From Notolepis coatsorum (taxonomy: Eukaryota > Chordata > Actinopteri > Aulopiformes > Paralepididae), in the NCBI GenBank assembly GCA_963971535.1, contig OZ020598.1, positions 103,038,924-103,102,923 on the forward strand: a stretch of 64,000 nucleotides of DNA. Direction: 5' to 3'. Of this stretch, positions 32,973 through 48,505 are shown piece by piece. The notes under the pieces were generated by a model. The model was given only the letters and a program-made list of their open reading frames with translations, was not told where the DNA came from and made no database searches. Each line of letters starts with the position of its first letter. The stretch's first letter is position 1. The translations under genes were made by a program, and so were the position numbers.

Positions 32973-34667
32973 GAAATGGTGCCGTTCTTCCCTACCCTTT
33001 GTGTCTCCCCCTGAAAAGGTGCGGTAGGGTCTTGTCTTATGTATCATATCTGGACCTTGCTGTGTGTTGGGGACACGGGGCGAAGAGCTGGGGTGTTGCT
33101 GCGTTTGAAGTGATTAACGATGGGCTTGTTGTCTGAATGGAGGAGGGAGAGGAGCAGGATGGAGGTTGGTTGTGTACGCCACTGTTGGGGCCCACGGTGA
33201 ATATGGCTTTTTGCATGCAGGGTTGGGGATTGCGGTGTCTTAGGTTAGGATGTCCGGAGGTATGGCGATCGCGCTTGTTGTGCAGTGAACATGCAAACGT
33301 GGGCTTTTTGTGTTGGTATGTTCATTCAGACACAGGAGGCCGGTCTCGGCCCAGCGGGCCACGGGGGTTGGTTAACTCGTATGGAATATACTTTATGAAC
33401 TGTACGGGGAAGTTGGAGTAATTACAAGGCCTCATGTTATATTAATGTGATTGCGTATTGGTGCCGCACAGGATATCTGGTCATGTTATAACGGGGGTGG
33501 CGTCGTATCAGACGGCAGGTAAAAGGCTTTTCTTGCTAGGAAGCACGGTTATTCTGTTGTATACGACAGGAGCGCGTTCTGAGTATGTAATTGCCCTAAA
33601 ATTATTCTCAGGAAGAGGGCGCAGGTAAGACGAGGAGATTTGACTGTTCTGAAATGGATGGGGAGCTGGGTCCAAGGTGCATTGTGTCCCTGCTTGTAGC
33701 CACAGAATAGGCGGGACGGGGACCGTGAGTGGGTCAGTGTGGGCATAAATGCGTCGGGCTAAGGGCTCTGTTACTATTTCAGAACATGCAAGTCAAGTAT
33801 GGTGAAAGATTGTTAGACCCTGGCATGATCAGCGCAGGGGTCTGTGCGATTGCAGGATTAAAACGTAGTAATTAATGGGAGTGTAGGGTGCCGGCGTGTT
33901 CAGGGTGCGTTGTACGTTCTATGGTAGAATTATAGCACAAATTAAATGTAGATATATTTGCCGTCCTTAGGCATAGTATCCTTTTTAAGCTTGAGCGAAA
34001 CCGGCCTGTTGATTAATTACGTTCGCTGTGATACAAAAACAATTCGGTCGAACTGACTGATAAGTACTTAATGGTTTTGTTGTGATATTTTAATGGCCAA
34101 CGGACATATGTTTGGGGCGATGAAACTGGGGACGTTACGATGGCGTTATGAGAGAATTGATTAAACACTGTGGCGGCGATTACAAGTAAGAGGCGGTTGA
34201 GACGCAGGGTGGAGAAATTGTGGCCGTTTTGAGGGTTATTATTGATGCGGTAACGTGGTAAATGATATTAGGGATTCGCTGCTTGGTGACGTCATGGTGT
34301 TGTGGAGAGTATGTAACGTTCGCGGTGCTATGGAGTGAGGCGGAGAAGGTAGGAGAAAGGATTCGTGTTGAACTATATGTGCGGCGTTGGTTGGTATATT
34401 TGTTTTAAAAATTAATTTCTGTTAGAGTGGTTGGCTATTTTAAGCTTGTGTGAATTGTTTATGCTTTGGATGGTACTGAGCGAATTGCGTGGATGAACGG
34501 ATCTTGAAAGGCACGGCTCCCGTGAGGGCCTTGAACGTCGCATTAGAGCTGGCTAAAGCTAGTTAGCTTGCATGCCGTTGTTTTGTGGCGTTTGAGGGCG
34601 GCAGATGTCACGTTTCGAGTTTTGAGGACGATGTTGGGGAAGGGGTAGATAACGTGATAGATAACGT

Positions 34668-34746
34668 GATGAATGTCGTGGCAGATTATGAATGTCGTGG
34701 CAGATTATGAATATCGGGGCATGTTATTATGAATGTCGTGGCAGAC
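34668..34746. repeat. Short tandem repeat GAATGTCGTGGCAGATTAT
   Basis: Four imperfect copies of a 19-bp word inside the LTR element interior. Confidence 0.8.
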
Positions 34747-35154
34747 CTTGGTTGTCATAGCAACGTTATAACAGCCGCATCGGTTGCCACTGCGCATGCG
34801 CGGTACAACGTGGATTGGGTCTTGTGCATTCGGAATAGTTCGCTCAGGGGATAGAAATAACGGGTAAGAGGATATTCTGCATTATGTAATATGGTTATAT
34901 TTGTATATTGTGCATTGTATTTTTGTGTAAGCAGGGGAAGTGATGTAACATGTATAGTGGTTAGGTTAGGGGTGATAGTCAGTAAGGGTTTACTTAGGGT
35001 GCAAACAATACAGTGAGCCTATTGAGGAGGAATGAAATAATGGATACATTGCCTATGATAGATCTGGGGTTCACAAACCGGCTATAACTGGGTAGTTTGT
35101 ATTAGAGTCTTTGATGCATAGGGGTATATTTTTAACCAGGGGGGAATGAGTAAG

Positions 35155-35238
35155 TACAGCTCAATATACACAATTGTTAAGGGGATGCAGACCAGAGGAA
35201 GACTTTTGTCTTGTTTACATCAGGGTCCCCCAGTTTCA
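35155..35238 (-). repeat. Family-T fragment
   Basis: CAGCTCAATATACACAATTG to CAGGGTCCCCCAGTTTCA, inside the LTR element; the tail is not retained. Confidence 0.75.
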
Positions 35239-35460
35239 CACGTGTATGAGGAAAGGAGCATTTAAAACTAACCACTATAAATGTTATGCTAGCTTGAATT
35301 AAGATGCTTGTATAGAATGCATTGATGTTGAAATGTCAGATGTTGATACTTGTTATAGCTTTAATAACACTGAAGATTTAAATAGGATAATGTTTATATT
35401 ATTTGCTAAATGTTTTTGTAGTGGAATTTGATACAAGCCCGGTTGTGAAGCAGGATAATT

Positions 35461-35585
35461 TACTGATGCTTGTTTTAGATTGTTAAATCTTTAATACACT
35501 GTTGATATGGTTAAGACATGTGTTGATGCTTGTTTTAGATTATTAAATCTTTAATACACTGTTAAAGTGTTGACACAGGCCTCCG
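35461..35585. repeat. Tandem duplication of about 63 bp
   Basis: TGATGCTTGTTTTAGATT followed by GTTAAATCTTTAATACACTG occurs twice with few changes. Confidence 0.8.
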
Positions 35586-36508
35586 ACTTGTAGGATAATT
35601 TATTGATGGAGGCTTGCTGACGATGACAAATTTTGATATGATTGTTTTTATTAATCCTTAATAATTTTATACGCTGGGGAGGGGGTTGGCCTTCTCCCTG
35701 GGAATGTGTGATTAATTCAAAAACCTGGGGGCGGCTTGCCTCTGGGAAGATGAGAAATGTGATTAACCATTTAATGATTTACAGATGAAGGTTATTTCAT
35801 GAAGTGAGGAGATAGGGTCTTTGTGTCAAAAGCCTTTGTGCTCAGGGGAGACTGTATGCATGGGTCATGATGAAAGAGGCAAAAGTTGAGAAGGTTATAT
35901 TACCCAGGGGGGTAGGAGTCCTTTTGAGGCGGGCCAATATGCCCAAGGGGGGTCAGGATGTACAGCTGCTTACAATAGCTGTTCTTTTATGACAGGATGA
36001 GAGAGATTAGATGCAACAGGATGAGAGAGGTCAGAGGTGAAGATGCAGGAGACAGTTGCTAATACAGAACACAGCTGGGTTAAGTGAGTGAGACAATCAA
36101 GAAAGTGGCATTCATTTGGGGTTATGACTTATGAAAGTTAACTGGTTGATAAGGGAATAATTTGAAACTGTCTGTGCACTGGACGGCAGGGATGGTTCTA
36201 AATTTAAGATGGGTCCAGTCCATCTTTGAAGTGAGGGTAGGAGTGCAGAAATAAGGGTAGATTGTGTTTAGCCTGGAGACAGCTGAGAGCAGGAAGGAAG
36301 GGAAACTAACGTTGTCTGTGGACCTGAGTGATGATTAATGAGTTAAATGTGTGTGTTGAATGAGTGAGTTTTGATGCATGAGTGAAACAAGCGTGAATGG
36401 CTTTGTTTATGAGTGTTTACCTAGAAATGTGAGGATGAGCTGAGTGTCTTTTGATTTCAGTGGGTGCTTGAGCGGGGGATGGGCCCCATGTTCTGCCTTA
36501 CATTACCC

Positions 36509-36552
36509 ATACACACACACACACACACACACACAGACACACACACACGCAG

Positions 36553-36586
<34 letters not shown>

Positions 36587-36615
36587 ACACAGACACATTC
36601 ACACGATTTGGTCAC
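36509..36615. repeat. (CA)n microsatellite
   Basis: ACACAC runs with GACACA interruptions. Confidence 0.95.
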
Positions 36616-38229
36616 ACATGCATACACACACACAACTTAGCTTTCACTTAAGGTGAAACTAGTCTTAAAAATAACAAAATGTGTTTAGGTAAGGAGTGTA
36701 TCGAACCACTTGGGTTATACCATTATCATTTGTTTCATATCATCTGTTTTACTGACGGAGTTTGTCTTTATTACTTTCATTTGGTTTGATTTCTGTTGAA
36801 TGTTTTGTAGGGATGAGGTATTGAAGTTAAATTTTTAGATTTCTTTTCTATTTTTAATCTATGTTGTGTGGCCTGAATGGGTGTGGATGGAGCCTGTAGA
36901 AAGAGAATGTGCTGGCTTAAGAGGTGTCAAAGTCACTGACATGTGTGAATGGTACGGTTGCGTGATGAGATGTGTTGATTTACTGTTTTGGTTATGAAAG
37001 GTTTAGATGTAGAGTTTTGATTTCTTTTCTTTTCTTTCTGAATAACCATTGAGGTGGTCTGCGGTTGGAGCTGGTTAATTTCATTTGCTTTCACATCTGT
37101 TGGAATGTTTTTTTTTGATTATTTGCCTTTTGTTTGTTGTTTCTCTATGATCTGGTGAGAGGACGGTTGAAGCGTGAGGATGCATTGGGACAGATCAATG
37201 GCAGTTAAGTGGTCCTATTACGTTTGCATAATGGTTTAAACATTTGGCTTCTCTTGAGGAATATTTGACATATTGTGTAAAGAAAATTTGTTTTGTGTTC
37301 TTGTTCCCTTGCAGTTCAGTCGGAGAGGGAGGATGGACCATCACAAGTGGAGGGATCATGGGGAAAATGTGTAGGGATACATTTCATTAGATTATGACAC
37401 GATGGTGTGAACCCGTTCAGTCAGTTCCTGTGGGAGATTGTTGGATTATGAAGAGAGGTCGCTTGGGACGCGGCCCCTCCTTCAATATAGCCCCGAATAC
37501 AAAGGCCGGAGGTTGAGACAAACCTCCAGACTGACGGAGTCGTTCGTCTGTAGATCCATGGAAATACAGTCATGGGACAGAATATGACGAGGTCCAGGCC
37601 TACAAACGTTGGCTTCAGCTGAGGCTGGCCGACATGGGGTGGAGGGGGGGGGGGGGGGCGAAAACGGTCGGAGACTGTGCAACCAAAGCGTTGAACAAGG
37701 GCCTCTGTGTGATTGTTGGTATGTTGGACGGGAGGTGACTGAACGGTAACAACTGGTATAGATGACACAACGCAAGAGTACTGAACTAAACACATACACA
37801 TAGGTAGGAGATTAGGTGTAGGTTATGGCCGGTAATTTCTGGTGAACATTTTTTTCCCTTGGGTGCTGCTCCGCCCTCCCTGTCCGTCTGTGCGCAGAGG
37901 TGGTAAGGTTTATGTCCATAGGGATGTTCATAAAAGGGGGGAGAGGTGAGAAGACCAACTGAGTTGATTATGCAAAATGTGATTGGGCTGACTTGGAAAA
38001 GGAATTAACAGGAGAGGAGAAGCAAAATGTATGAAAGAATGAATAATAATCTCTGTCTCCCCAGATCATGTAAACGGATACCATAATTTTTAAAAATTGT
38101 GTTTTATTTGAGAAATTTTGAAAAAAATGAATTTTAATTTTGGGAAAAAATGAATCTTATTATGTATGGTTAGTATGAAAATCAAGTCAATATACAGTAT
38201 ATGACAATGTGAATTGCCAAAGTGGGGAA

Positions 38230-39411
38230 TGTGGTAATATTGCCTTGGAATTTCATAATTAATATGTGTGAATAAATTAGAGAACCATACTGCAAAAAGG
38301 AATGTGTGCCCTTTCAACAGTAGAGGGTGTTTTAAGTGATACTGGTGTTACAGAAATAGTCAATAAACCCCCACTAACAAATGTGCTCAGAACAAAGAGA
38401 CAAGGGTCACACCTACTGTGACCAGATTACCGCAGAGACAGCTGGGTTGAACACAGGGCAGACCAGTTTAGACTTGTTGAAGCATGGACACTAACTCACA
38501 GACAAAGTAATCTATTAATCAACTGTTTAGTATCAAAAGGTCTCATATGATGTCTGGTATCAGTCTAAGAAAGCACTGACTGTACTGGGATGATATTAGA
38601 CATCTATAGCCATATAGAAGGAATGTTAAAGTTGGGACCTGTTGGGACAGAACCATCAGGAAGACAATGACGGGGGCCACTAGCGGCCCCCTCTGGGTAT
38701 TGAGTCAAGATCCACACAGGAGATCAAAGGGGTAACCAGCCCCAACAGGAAGAAAACACCAACCCCCCACAAGAGATCAACCCCCACAAGAAGACGCTGG
38801 ATTGGACCAGCCATATGTAGTATTGGCTAGAAATGATAGTATATAGGAGGGCCCTAAATGATAATTCGGGAGCTCTCAGGCCGGACCAAACCAAGAGGGT
38901 CTGGGGGCTCCACCGCTTCACCACCCAGAGACTACTGTGAGCTGATGCATTTTATGTGAGTAAATCATGGGAAAACACCATTTGTTGTTTAAAGTTTAGT
39001 GTAAATCCTTAATATCTGAAACCAGATTTACTCATGTATAAATGTGTACAGCATAGTCAATGTATGTTCAAATTATGTTAACCAAGTGACTGTTTGATGT
39101 GCAGTATTTAGGTTTGAGATGCAAACCTGATTGTTGATTCCTGTACACAGACAGCTGTTAATGTTTTCTGATAAATCCTTTGTTCTATTCACCTTGGACT
39201 CCTGGCTCTGATCAAATAAATCAGCTGACTTTAAATACAGTTCTGGTTTGTCTGGCGTAAACGTTTTATTCCTCATCTGCTAAAGTCAGATAAGGAGACC
39301 AACAATTCTATCAAGTATGAATCTTTCCTCCTCCGTCCAGATAATCAATCTCATTGTATTGTGCTACAATAACCTCAAATTATTGTAGAAAGTCTGTGGG
39401 AATTTACTACA
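38230..39411 (+). mobile_element. 3' LTR of the non-coding LTR retrotransposon
   Basis: 1182 bp. It differs from the 5' LTR by scattered substitutions and small indels (for example near 38885-38925 and 39110-39165), so the insertion is fairly recent but not brand new. Confidence 0.9.
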
Positions 39412-39415
39412 AGAG

Positions 39416-40118
39416 CCTTGAGACCGCGTGCAAATTGATAGCTGAAGTGTCAGAGTTTAACGCTGTATCGTCGAGTTCGACCTATTCTATTATTAAGTAT
39501 TAGTCTATTATGTATAGTGTATCGTGCGGCTACCGTTCTACAGTGACCAGCATTACCAACGTTTCATCGTACCGAGCTAGTGTGCTTATCCAGGCTGGGC
39601 GGCCTAACCTTGTGCCGCCATCCGAGGAGCCCTAGACGAGAACCGTGTGGATATGTACACTGGATAACCTACACCGACGACTACAGACAGAAATAAGGCT
39701 GGTACTATAGATTATTCACCTTACGTATAAATACGTTGCAGGTGGATACAGCAGTTAGTTACCCCAATAAGTTGAAGCCTTCACCACGATACAACGTGCT
39801 GTGAAGTGTGCCCGTTTTGCCCCAAAATAGAGCCTTGAGACCGCGTGCAAATTGATAGCTGAAGTGTCAGAGTTTAACGCTGTATCGTCGAGTTCGACCT
39901 ATTCTATTATTAAGTATTAGTCTATTATGTATAGTGTATCGTGCGGCTACCGTTCTACAGTGACCAGCATTACCAACGTTTCATCGTACCGAGCTAGTGT
40001 GCTTATCCAGGCTGGGCGGCCTAACCTTGTGCCGCCATCCGAGGAGCCCTAGACGAGAACCGTGTGGATATGTACACTGGATAACCTACACCGACGACTA
40101 CAGACAGAAATAAGGCTG
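39416..40118 (+). promoter_or_regulatory. Tandem promoter-like array, rest of unit B and unit C
   Basis: Unit B resumes after the AGAG duplication. Unit C starts at the TATA box 39726-39733 and ends near AAATAAGGCTGG (40118), 52 bp before the ATG of the next gene. 107 bp of B at 31679-31785 plus 310 bp here equals the 417-bp period, proving the array existed before the LTR insertion. Confidence 0.75.
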
Positions 40119-40169
40119 GATTATATTAGTTTAGGACGGTATGGGAATGGCTTGTAAGGAGAGATCATT

Positions 40170-43105
<2,936 letters not shown>

Positions 43106-43114
43106 GTAATATAA

Positions 43115-43300
43115 TGGATCTATTTTGTCTGGTACCGTGGTTTAGCGGTTTATGGGCATACCTCTCAAGCTGCCGACCCGGGTTTGAATCCCACCCATTT
43201 TGATATATATATTTTTTTGTATTATTTATAAAATTAAATTGCCCGCAACGATGTGCATAATATAATAGTAATAATATATAATAAGAATCCAACCAATCCA
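43115..43300 (+). repeat. tRNA-derived SINE-like repeat
   Basis: A box-like GTGGTTTAGCGGTTTATGG and B box-like GGGTTTGAATCCC, followed by an AT-rich tail. Its downstream part (GCCCGCAACGATGTGCAT) recurs inverted at the window end (63930-64000). Confidence 0.6.
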
Positions 43301-43372
43301 TCCAAAAATCGAATACAATAAACAGTGTAAAGCAAATAATTTATCATATCAATTATCATTTATCAATTTTAG

Positions 43373-43422
43373 GTTGTATCAAACCAGACGGCTGTGATCG
43401 CAACCACTGTCAAGAGTTCAGT
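43373..43422 (+). other. Possible tenth exon of the multi-exon gene
   Basis: Preceded by CAATTTTAG and open in the phase-1 frame (GCIKPDGCDRNHCQEF). The donor (A|GTTTTATG) is weak. Kept separate because support is thin. Confidence 0.25.
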
Positions 43423-44159
43423 TTTATGTTATTATCTACATAATATCTGATGGTGAAACGCTGTGCGTGGGGTACCTGTAATTCGGACACCAGGTACCCC
43501 GAAAGACTGGATGGAGGAGTATATTTTTGTATCTTTTCCGAAGCCCAAAAGAAAACTCGACGGTGGATTGTGTTGTTGTAAACAGCTGAACGTGAAGACC
43601 ATTACCAAGGACATTTATGTTTGCTCAAAGGTAAGGTCAATTCATAAAGACATAATATTTGACGGCATGTAATATAAACGTAGACCAAACTATTAATTTG
43701 CTAACGTTTGACTTTAACTGCGAACTAGCTATCGTGTATCCAGCCCAGTTAGCCAACGTTAGCAGCTAGCTAACGTTAGCTGCCAACATAAATATATCTA
43801 CTCGTCCTCGCTAGTTACAGTAGCTGGTGTTTTTACTGTAGCTACTGTAACTTTGGCTTCTCTCTTTTCACCCCAAAGCACTTCAGGCTCTCGTGTCTGC
43901 TCTCACCCAAAAAAGGTAACAATATCGCACATATTTCTGCATCATAACGTTAAGTTCTAGCTCTGTTATCAATACATCCAACTGTGTTATCAGTATGTTC
44001 TAACATGGAATGTGTGCAACTTTACAATCATGTCATTGATGAACTGAATATCTCTGTGAACTCTCTCAATATATATATCTCAGGAAAGATTTGCCTCTAG
44101 GATGGAACCCAGGTAGGTAATTTCATCTTTCCTTGTGACAATATTGTCACCCACTGTTT

Positions 44160-44472
44160 TGATTGATTGAATTGATTGAAAACTTTATTAACAGATTGCA
44201 GAATGGGTACAATACAGTACAGCTCAATACACACAATTGTTAAGGGGATGCAGACCAGAGAAAGACTTTCGTCTTGTTTACATCAGGGTCCCCCATTTTC
44301 AATTCATCAGGACATATATGACATACATGACATACAGATAGTCAGTACTGCTACATCTATACATTTATGACATACCAGATTTGCAAATACAGTACTGTTT
44401 GTGATACAGAAGGAGTCAGGAAAAGGGAGTATATACATTTGACGTAGAAACTGTACATTGGAGGAGGTTGGG
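44160..44472 (-). mobile_element. Family-T copy, long
   Basis: One of the fullest copies: tandem ATCA tail, AATAAAGTTTTCAATC, the two diagnostic blocks, then about 190 bp up to a CCCCCACCCAACCTCC-type 5' edge. In intron 2 of the THAP gene. Confidence 0.85.
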
Positions 44473-44540
44473 TGGGGGGGAAGCCGTTGGCCTTGCTGAG
44501 TTTGTTATTTGATCCAAGAGAGAGAGAGAGAACTCGCATG

Positions 44541-44670
44541 GGGGACCCTGATGTAAACAAGACGAAAGTCTTTCTCTGGTCTGCATCCCCTTAACAATTG
44601 TGTGTATTGAGCCGTACTGTATTGTACCCATTCTGCAATCTGTTAATAACGTTTTCATTCATTCATTCAG
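44541..44670 (+). mobile_element. Family-T 3' end forming a splice acceptor
   Basis: GGGGGACCCTGATGTAAAC through AATAACGTTTTCATTC, with the ATTC tail ending CAG directly before THAP exon 3 (44671). The tail itself supplies the acceptor AG. Confidence 0.75.
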
Positions 44671-44889
44671 GAGCAAAGGTCAATGACCAAACACACCCAG
44701 ACTACATACTGTACCATCTGTATTCCCTTCAACATCACAGTCTACACCATCTACGTCAACAAACATCAGTCGCCATGAGCGGCGTGAAAAAAGGAGAGTG
44801 ATGCAGCCAAGGAGGATGGTGACCAACAGAGAACCAAGGTCGAGTCAAGCTCCTTGACCGCTTCATCTGTGGACAGCAACGATTACATA

Positions 44890-44975
44890 CAATTATACAT
44901 ACAATTGTTAAGGGGATGCAAACCAGAGAAAGACTTTCGTCTTGTTTACATCAGGATCCCCCTGTTTACATCAGT
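44890..44975 (-). repeat. Family-T fragment
   Basis: CATACAATTGTTAAGGGGATG to GTTTACATCAGGATCC. Confidence 0.75.
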
Positions 44976-44989
44976 AATCATCGGTAACA

Positions 44990-45045
44990 TTTAGAATTGA
45001 TTTCAAGGTCCTCCTCCTTATATACAAAGTATAAACATTGCGATC
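44990..45045 (+). pseudogene. Very short LINE RT tail fragment
   Basis: Translates to FRIDFKVLLLIYKV, a short motif seen near the C-terminus of LINE ORF2 proteins. Only about 50 bp can be assigned. Confidence 0.4.
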
Positions 45046-45550
45046 ATCTACTATTGAAGGTTCCGAGCCACAGTCTAAAGAAAATCAGAAATCAGAAAAG
45101 AGCCTGTTGGAGGATTTCAACAAGATAAATGCGACAACATTGCAAAATATTTCACTATAATATTTCAAAGTGAAGTAAAAAATATTATAATAATTATTTG
45201 ATCATGTTAAATAAGTGTTTTGATGTGAAAAGTGATGCTGCATAAGATGACTGCACTTAGCACTGACTGAGAAAGTACACATTACAGTTCTACTTTATAA
45301 AATGCTAATTGTAAATATGTTTGTCAATGTTAATAATATGAGAGTCCACATTACAGTTCTACTTTTGTTTTGATGTGAACTTAGCACTGACTGAGAAAGT
45401 ACATATTACAGTTCTACTTTGTTGGACCAAAGCATTGCATGTAATTAGAATACAGGCAAATAAAAGTAATTTAGTTTAAAGTACAATCTTGGCTGTCTTT
45501 TTCTCTCAACGCTTCAATAGGTAGATGACTAAATGTAAATGTAAAATCAA
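45046..45550. other. Unassigned AT-rich sequence with a short direct repeat
   Basis: ACTTAGCACTGACTGAGAAAGTACA and CATTACAGTTCTACTTT recur at about 45253-45300 and 45340-45420. No gene is seen. Confidence 0.4.
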
Positions 45551-45552
45551 AT

Positions 45553-45660
45553 TTTAACAGATTGCAGAATGGGTACAGTACAGTCCAGCTCAATACATAC
45601 AATTGTTAAGGGGGTGCAGACCTGAGAAATACTTTCATCTTGTTTACATCAGGGTCCCCC
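45553..45660 (-). repeat. Family-T fragment
   Basis: TTTTAACAGATTGCAGAATGGG to CAGGGTCCCCCAA. Confidence 0.8.
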
Positions 45661-45854
45661 AACAATTAGCATTTCAATGGTGTGTGTGGGGGTTGCCAAT
45701 CAATCGAATGTCACACCTACACAGGCTAGTCACCCCCCTGTTGGGATGGAGTGAGAGACGAGACAGACTATTTTCAAGTTTAATGTACATTAGATCTCTT
45801 GTTTTCGAGACTATTCTATTGGCTTGCCTTAGAGTAGCCTGTTGTACATAGACT

Positions 45855-45922
45855 GCATGAGAATTATGCTTGCTGAGAGGTTTAAAATGAAGGATCTGGG
45901 AAAATTAAAACATTTTCTAGGG
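45855..45922 (+). pseudogene. Copia-type reverse transcriptase fragment
   Basis: Translates to MLAERFKMKDLGKLKHFLGI, typical of the Ty1/Copia RT region. A family-T insertion cuts it at 45922. Sequence after that insertion (46236-46300) may be more of the same element but is not identifiable. Confidence 0.5.
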
Positions 45923-46237
45923 ATTGATTGATTGGAAACTTTATTAACAGATTGCAGAATGGGTACAATACAGTACAGCTCAATACACACAATTGTTAAG
46001 GGGATGCAGACCAGAGAAAGACTTTCGTCTTGTTTACATCAGGGTTCCCCATTTTCAATTCATCAGGACATATATGACATACATGACATACAGATAGTCA
46101 GTACTGCTACATCTATACATTTATGACATACCAGATTTGCAAATACAGTACTGTTTGTGATACAGAAGGAGTCAGGAAAAGGGAGTATATACATTTGACG
46201 TAGAAACTGTACATTGGAGGAGGTTGGGTGGGGGTCA
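45922..46237 (-). mobile_element. Family-T copy, long
   Basis: Near-duplicate of the copy at 44160-44472. It starts with a GATTGATTGATTGG tail and ends at GGAGGTTGGGTGGGGGT, interrupting the Copia fragment. Confidence 0.85.
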
Positions 46238-46745
46238 AAACCAGCCACTAAGCTACAACTAAAGAAGTTTGCTCAGTATTTGTTTGGCACTTAGTTAGAG
46301 TGAAAGAAAAGCATGGATGTGCCAATATGTTTTTTGTTGTTGTTGTTGTTGTTTATTTTGTATTGCAGGCCAAAGAGGGAGAATATATATATATATATTT
46401 TTGTTTTGTACCACAATAAGCTAAGTTCGAGTGGGGGTGTTAAATATATTATTATTATGTGCGCCCTTGCTCATTTGTGTTCTACAGAGGGCGATGTAGT
46501 AAATCCAGTATGTGACGTCACTGTTATTGTTATTAAACACAACGTTACATACAAAACTGTCTGATTGGACAAGAGATAACAATTATTTGCATCTTTATTG
46601 TAACAAATGTATGAACAGTCAGCAATAGATGTCAAATGATTTACAGTAATATCAAGTAACAAGTTGTCAGTCAAGTCAAGAGTTCAGAATTGTATTAAAA
46701 CACACACACACAAATTACAAGATACAAGGTTACACGTTAACTGGC
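46238..46745. other. Unassigned sequence 3' of the mariner gene
   Basis: Holds (GTT)n at about 46330, (AT)n at about 46384, and on the minus strand the likely 3' flank of the mariner-like gene. No clear mariner TIR was identified. Confidence 0.35.
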
Positions 46746-47342
46746 TTATTTACCACTTTGACCTCCATTATTTGCTATGACTAGGGGCAACACTTTTGCC
46801 AAGCCAGCTATGAGATTGTTACATACATCCACTGTTAGTTTATTGCGCCAGTAAAACCTTATGGCCGCTACTAAAGCATCTTTCGTGAAAGGTTTCGCCT
46901 CTCTGCGAATATAATCTTTCATTAGGTGCCACACAATTTCAATGGGGTTCAAATCGGGCGACTCAGCCGGGGTTTTGACCCAATTGATTCCCTCTGCTGC
47001 AATGCAAACTCTGGCAGCGCTGTGTTTGGGGTCGTTATCCTGGAAGAAACGATGGCTCTTCCCAGAAGTAGCTCGTATGTACGGACCGGCGGCTGCTTTG
47101 ATGATCGATTCTTCAAAAAAGACACGGTCCATTATTCCATCGAAAATAACAAGCGGGCCTGGACCGAGCTTGGAAATCGCGCCCCAAACATGCACTTTTA
47201 ACGGATGCTTAGGGGCCGGTTTACCTTGACGAAAGCCTTTTTTCGTAAAGCTTTGTCTTGCAAAGTGTTCGAGTGCGACAGTGCTCTCATCTGTAAATAT
47301 GACGTCATGCCATGTTTCACATGTATCGATCCACTGGTGCGC
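46746..47342 (-). CDS. Tc1/mariner-like transposase, exon 3 (catalytic)
   Basis: The C-terminal 198 codons carry the DDE catalytic core: first Asp in VIFTDESTV, second Asp in [11 protein letters not shown], and Glu in [10 protein letters not shown] count 32 residues between the last two, against 34 in classical Tc1 elements. [13 protein letters not shown] and the C-terminal [12 protein letters not shown] match this group. It starts at the acceptor CATCTACAG, phase 0, joining exon 2 without a gap. It is fully open to the stop. Confidence 0.85.
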   Translation of the reverse strand, partial: AHQWIDTCETWHDVIFTDESTVALEHFARQSFTKKGFRQGKPAPKHPLKVHVWGAISKLGPGPLVIFDGIMDRVFFEESIIKAAAGPYIRATSGKSHRFFQDNDPKHSAARVCIAAEGINWVKTPAESPDLNPIEIVWHLMKDYIRREAKPFTKDALVAAIRFYWRNKLTVDVCNNLIAGLAKVLPLVIANNGGQSGK

Positions 47343-47344
47343 CT

Positions 47345-48091
<747 letters not shown>

Positions 48092-48466
48092 TGTTGTGGC
48101 TGATGGTTGTTTAACACAGCAGGAGACGATATTTCCAATTGTAACAAGTAGGTAATTTATTTAGAAAAAGAAGTTCTTAACAGCAAAAGCTATGGATCGA
48201 GCAGAGGATCACCACAGCTTGAACAAAAAACACTAACTCCCAATCCCTCTGCTTGTCCCCTAAATCCCCTCTCAGTCCTGCCCCCCCATGACAGATATGA
48301 TGACGTATCATATCATGTCAGATCTGACATGACGTACATTAAGATGATACGTAGATTTAACATCGGAGAGAGATAAGAACATTAAGAACATGAAGAGAGA
48401 TAAACAAGATATGATGTACACACACGATATGATGTAAAACATTAAGAACATTGAAGAGAGAGTGAG

Positions 48467-48505
<39 letters not shown>

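Larger units (their letters stand above)
32973..38229 (+). mobile_element. Internal region of the LTR element, no gag/pol recognised
   Basis: 5.26 kb between the LTRs. No reverse transcriptase, protease, integrase, gag or env motif was found in any frame; open frames are short. It ends in AAAGTGGGGAA directly before the 3' LTR, a good polypurine tract. It holds a family-T fragment (35155-35238), a (CA)n block (36509-36615) and two local tandem duplications. This fits a large retrotransposon derivative mobilised in trans. Confidence 0.75.
43450..44858 (+). pseudogene. THAP-domain gene, frameshifted, three exons
   Basis: Exon 1 (43450-43630) opens MVKRCAWGTCNSDTRYPERL, the first Cys pair of a C2CH THAP zinc finger. 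One frameshift lies near 43575-43580, after which CKQLNVKTI...YVCSK continues to a GTAAGG donor. Exon 2 (43879-43915) starts HF, completing the C-x2-H part, and ends at phase 1. Exon 3 starts at 44671, encodes GAKVNDQTHPDY, shifts frame once more near 44705, and runs through a Ser/Thr- and Arg-rich segment to a stop at about 44858. THAP fingers occur in host DNA-binding proteins and in P, Kolobok and related transposases; no catalytic domain is seen here. Confidence 0.65.

Noticed and set aside
36444..37801. Small frames inside the LTR element as gag or accessory genes
   Set aside because: No conserved motif, short length and overlap with (CA)n or poly(G) runs.
43115..43200. Functional tRNA gene
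   Set aside because: A- and B-box-like motifs exist, but the cloverleaf does not close and the sequence recurs with an AT tail, as a SINE would.
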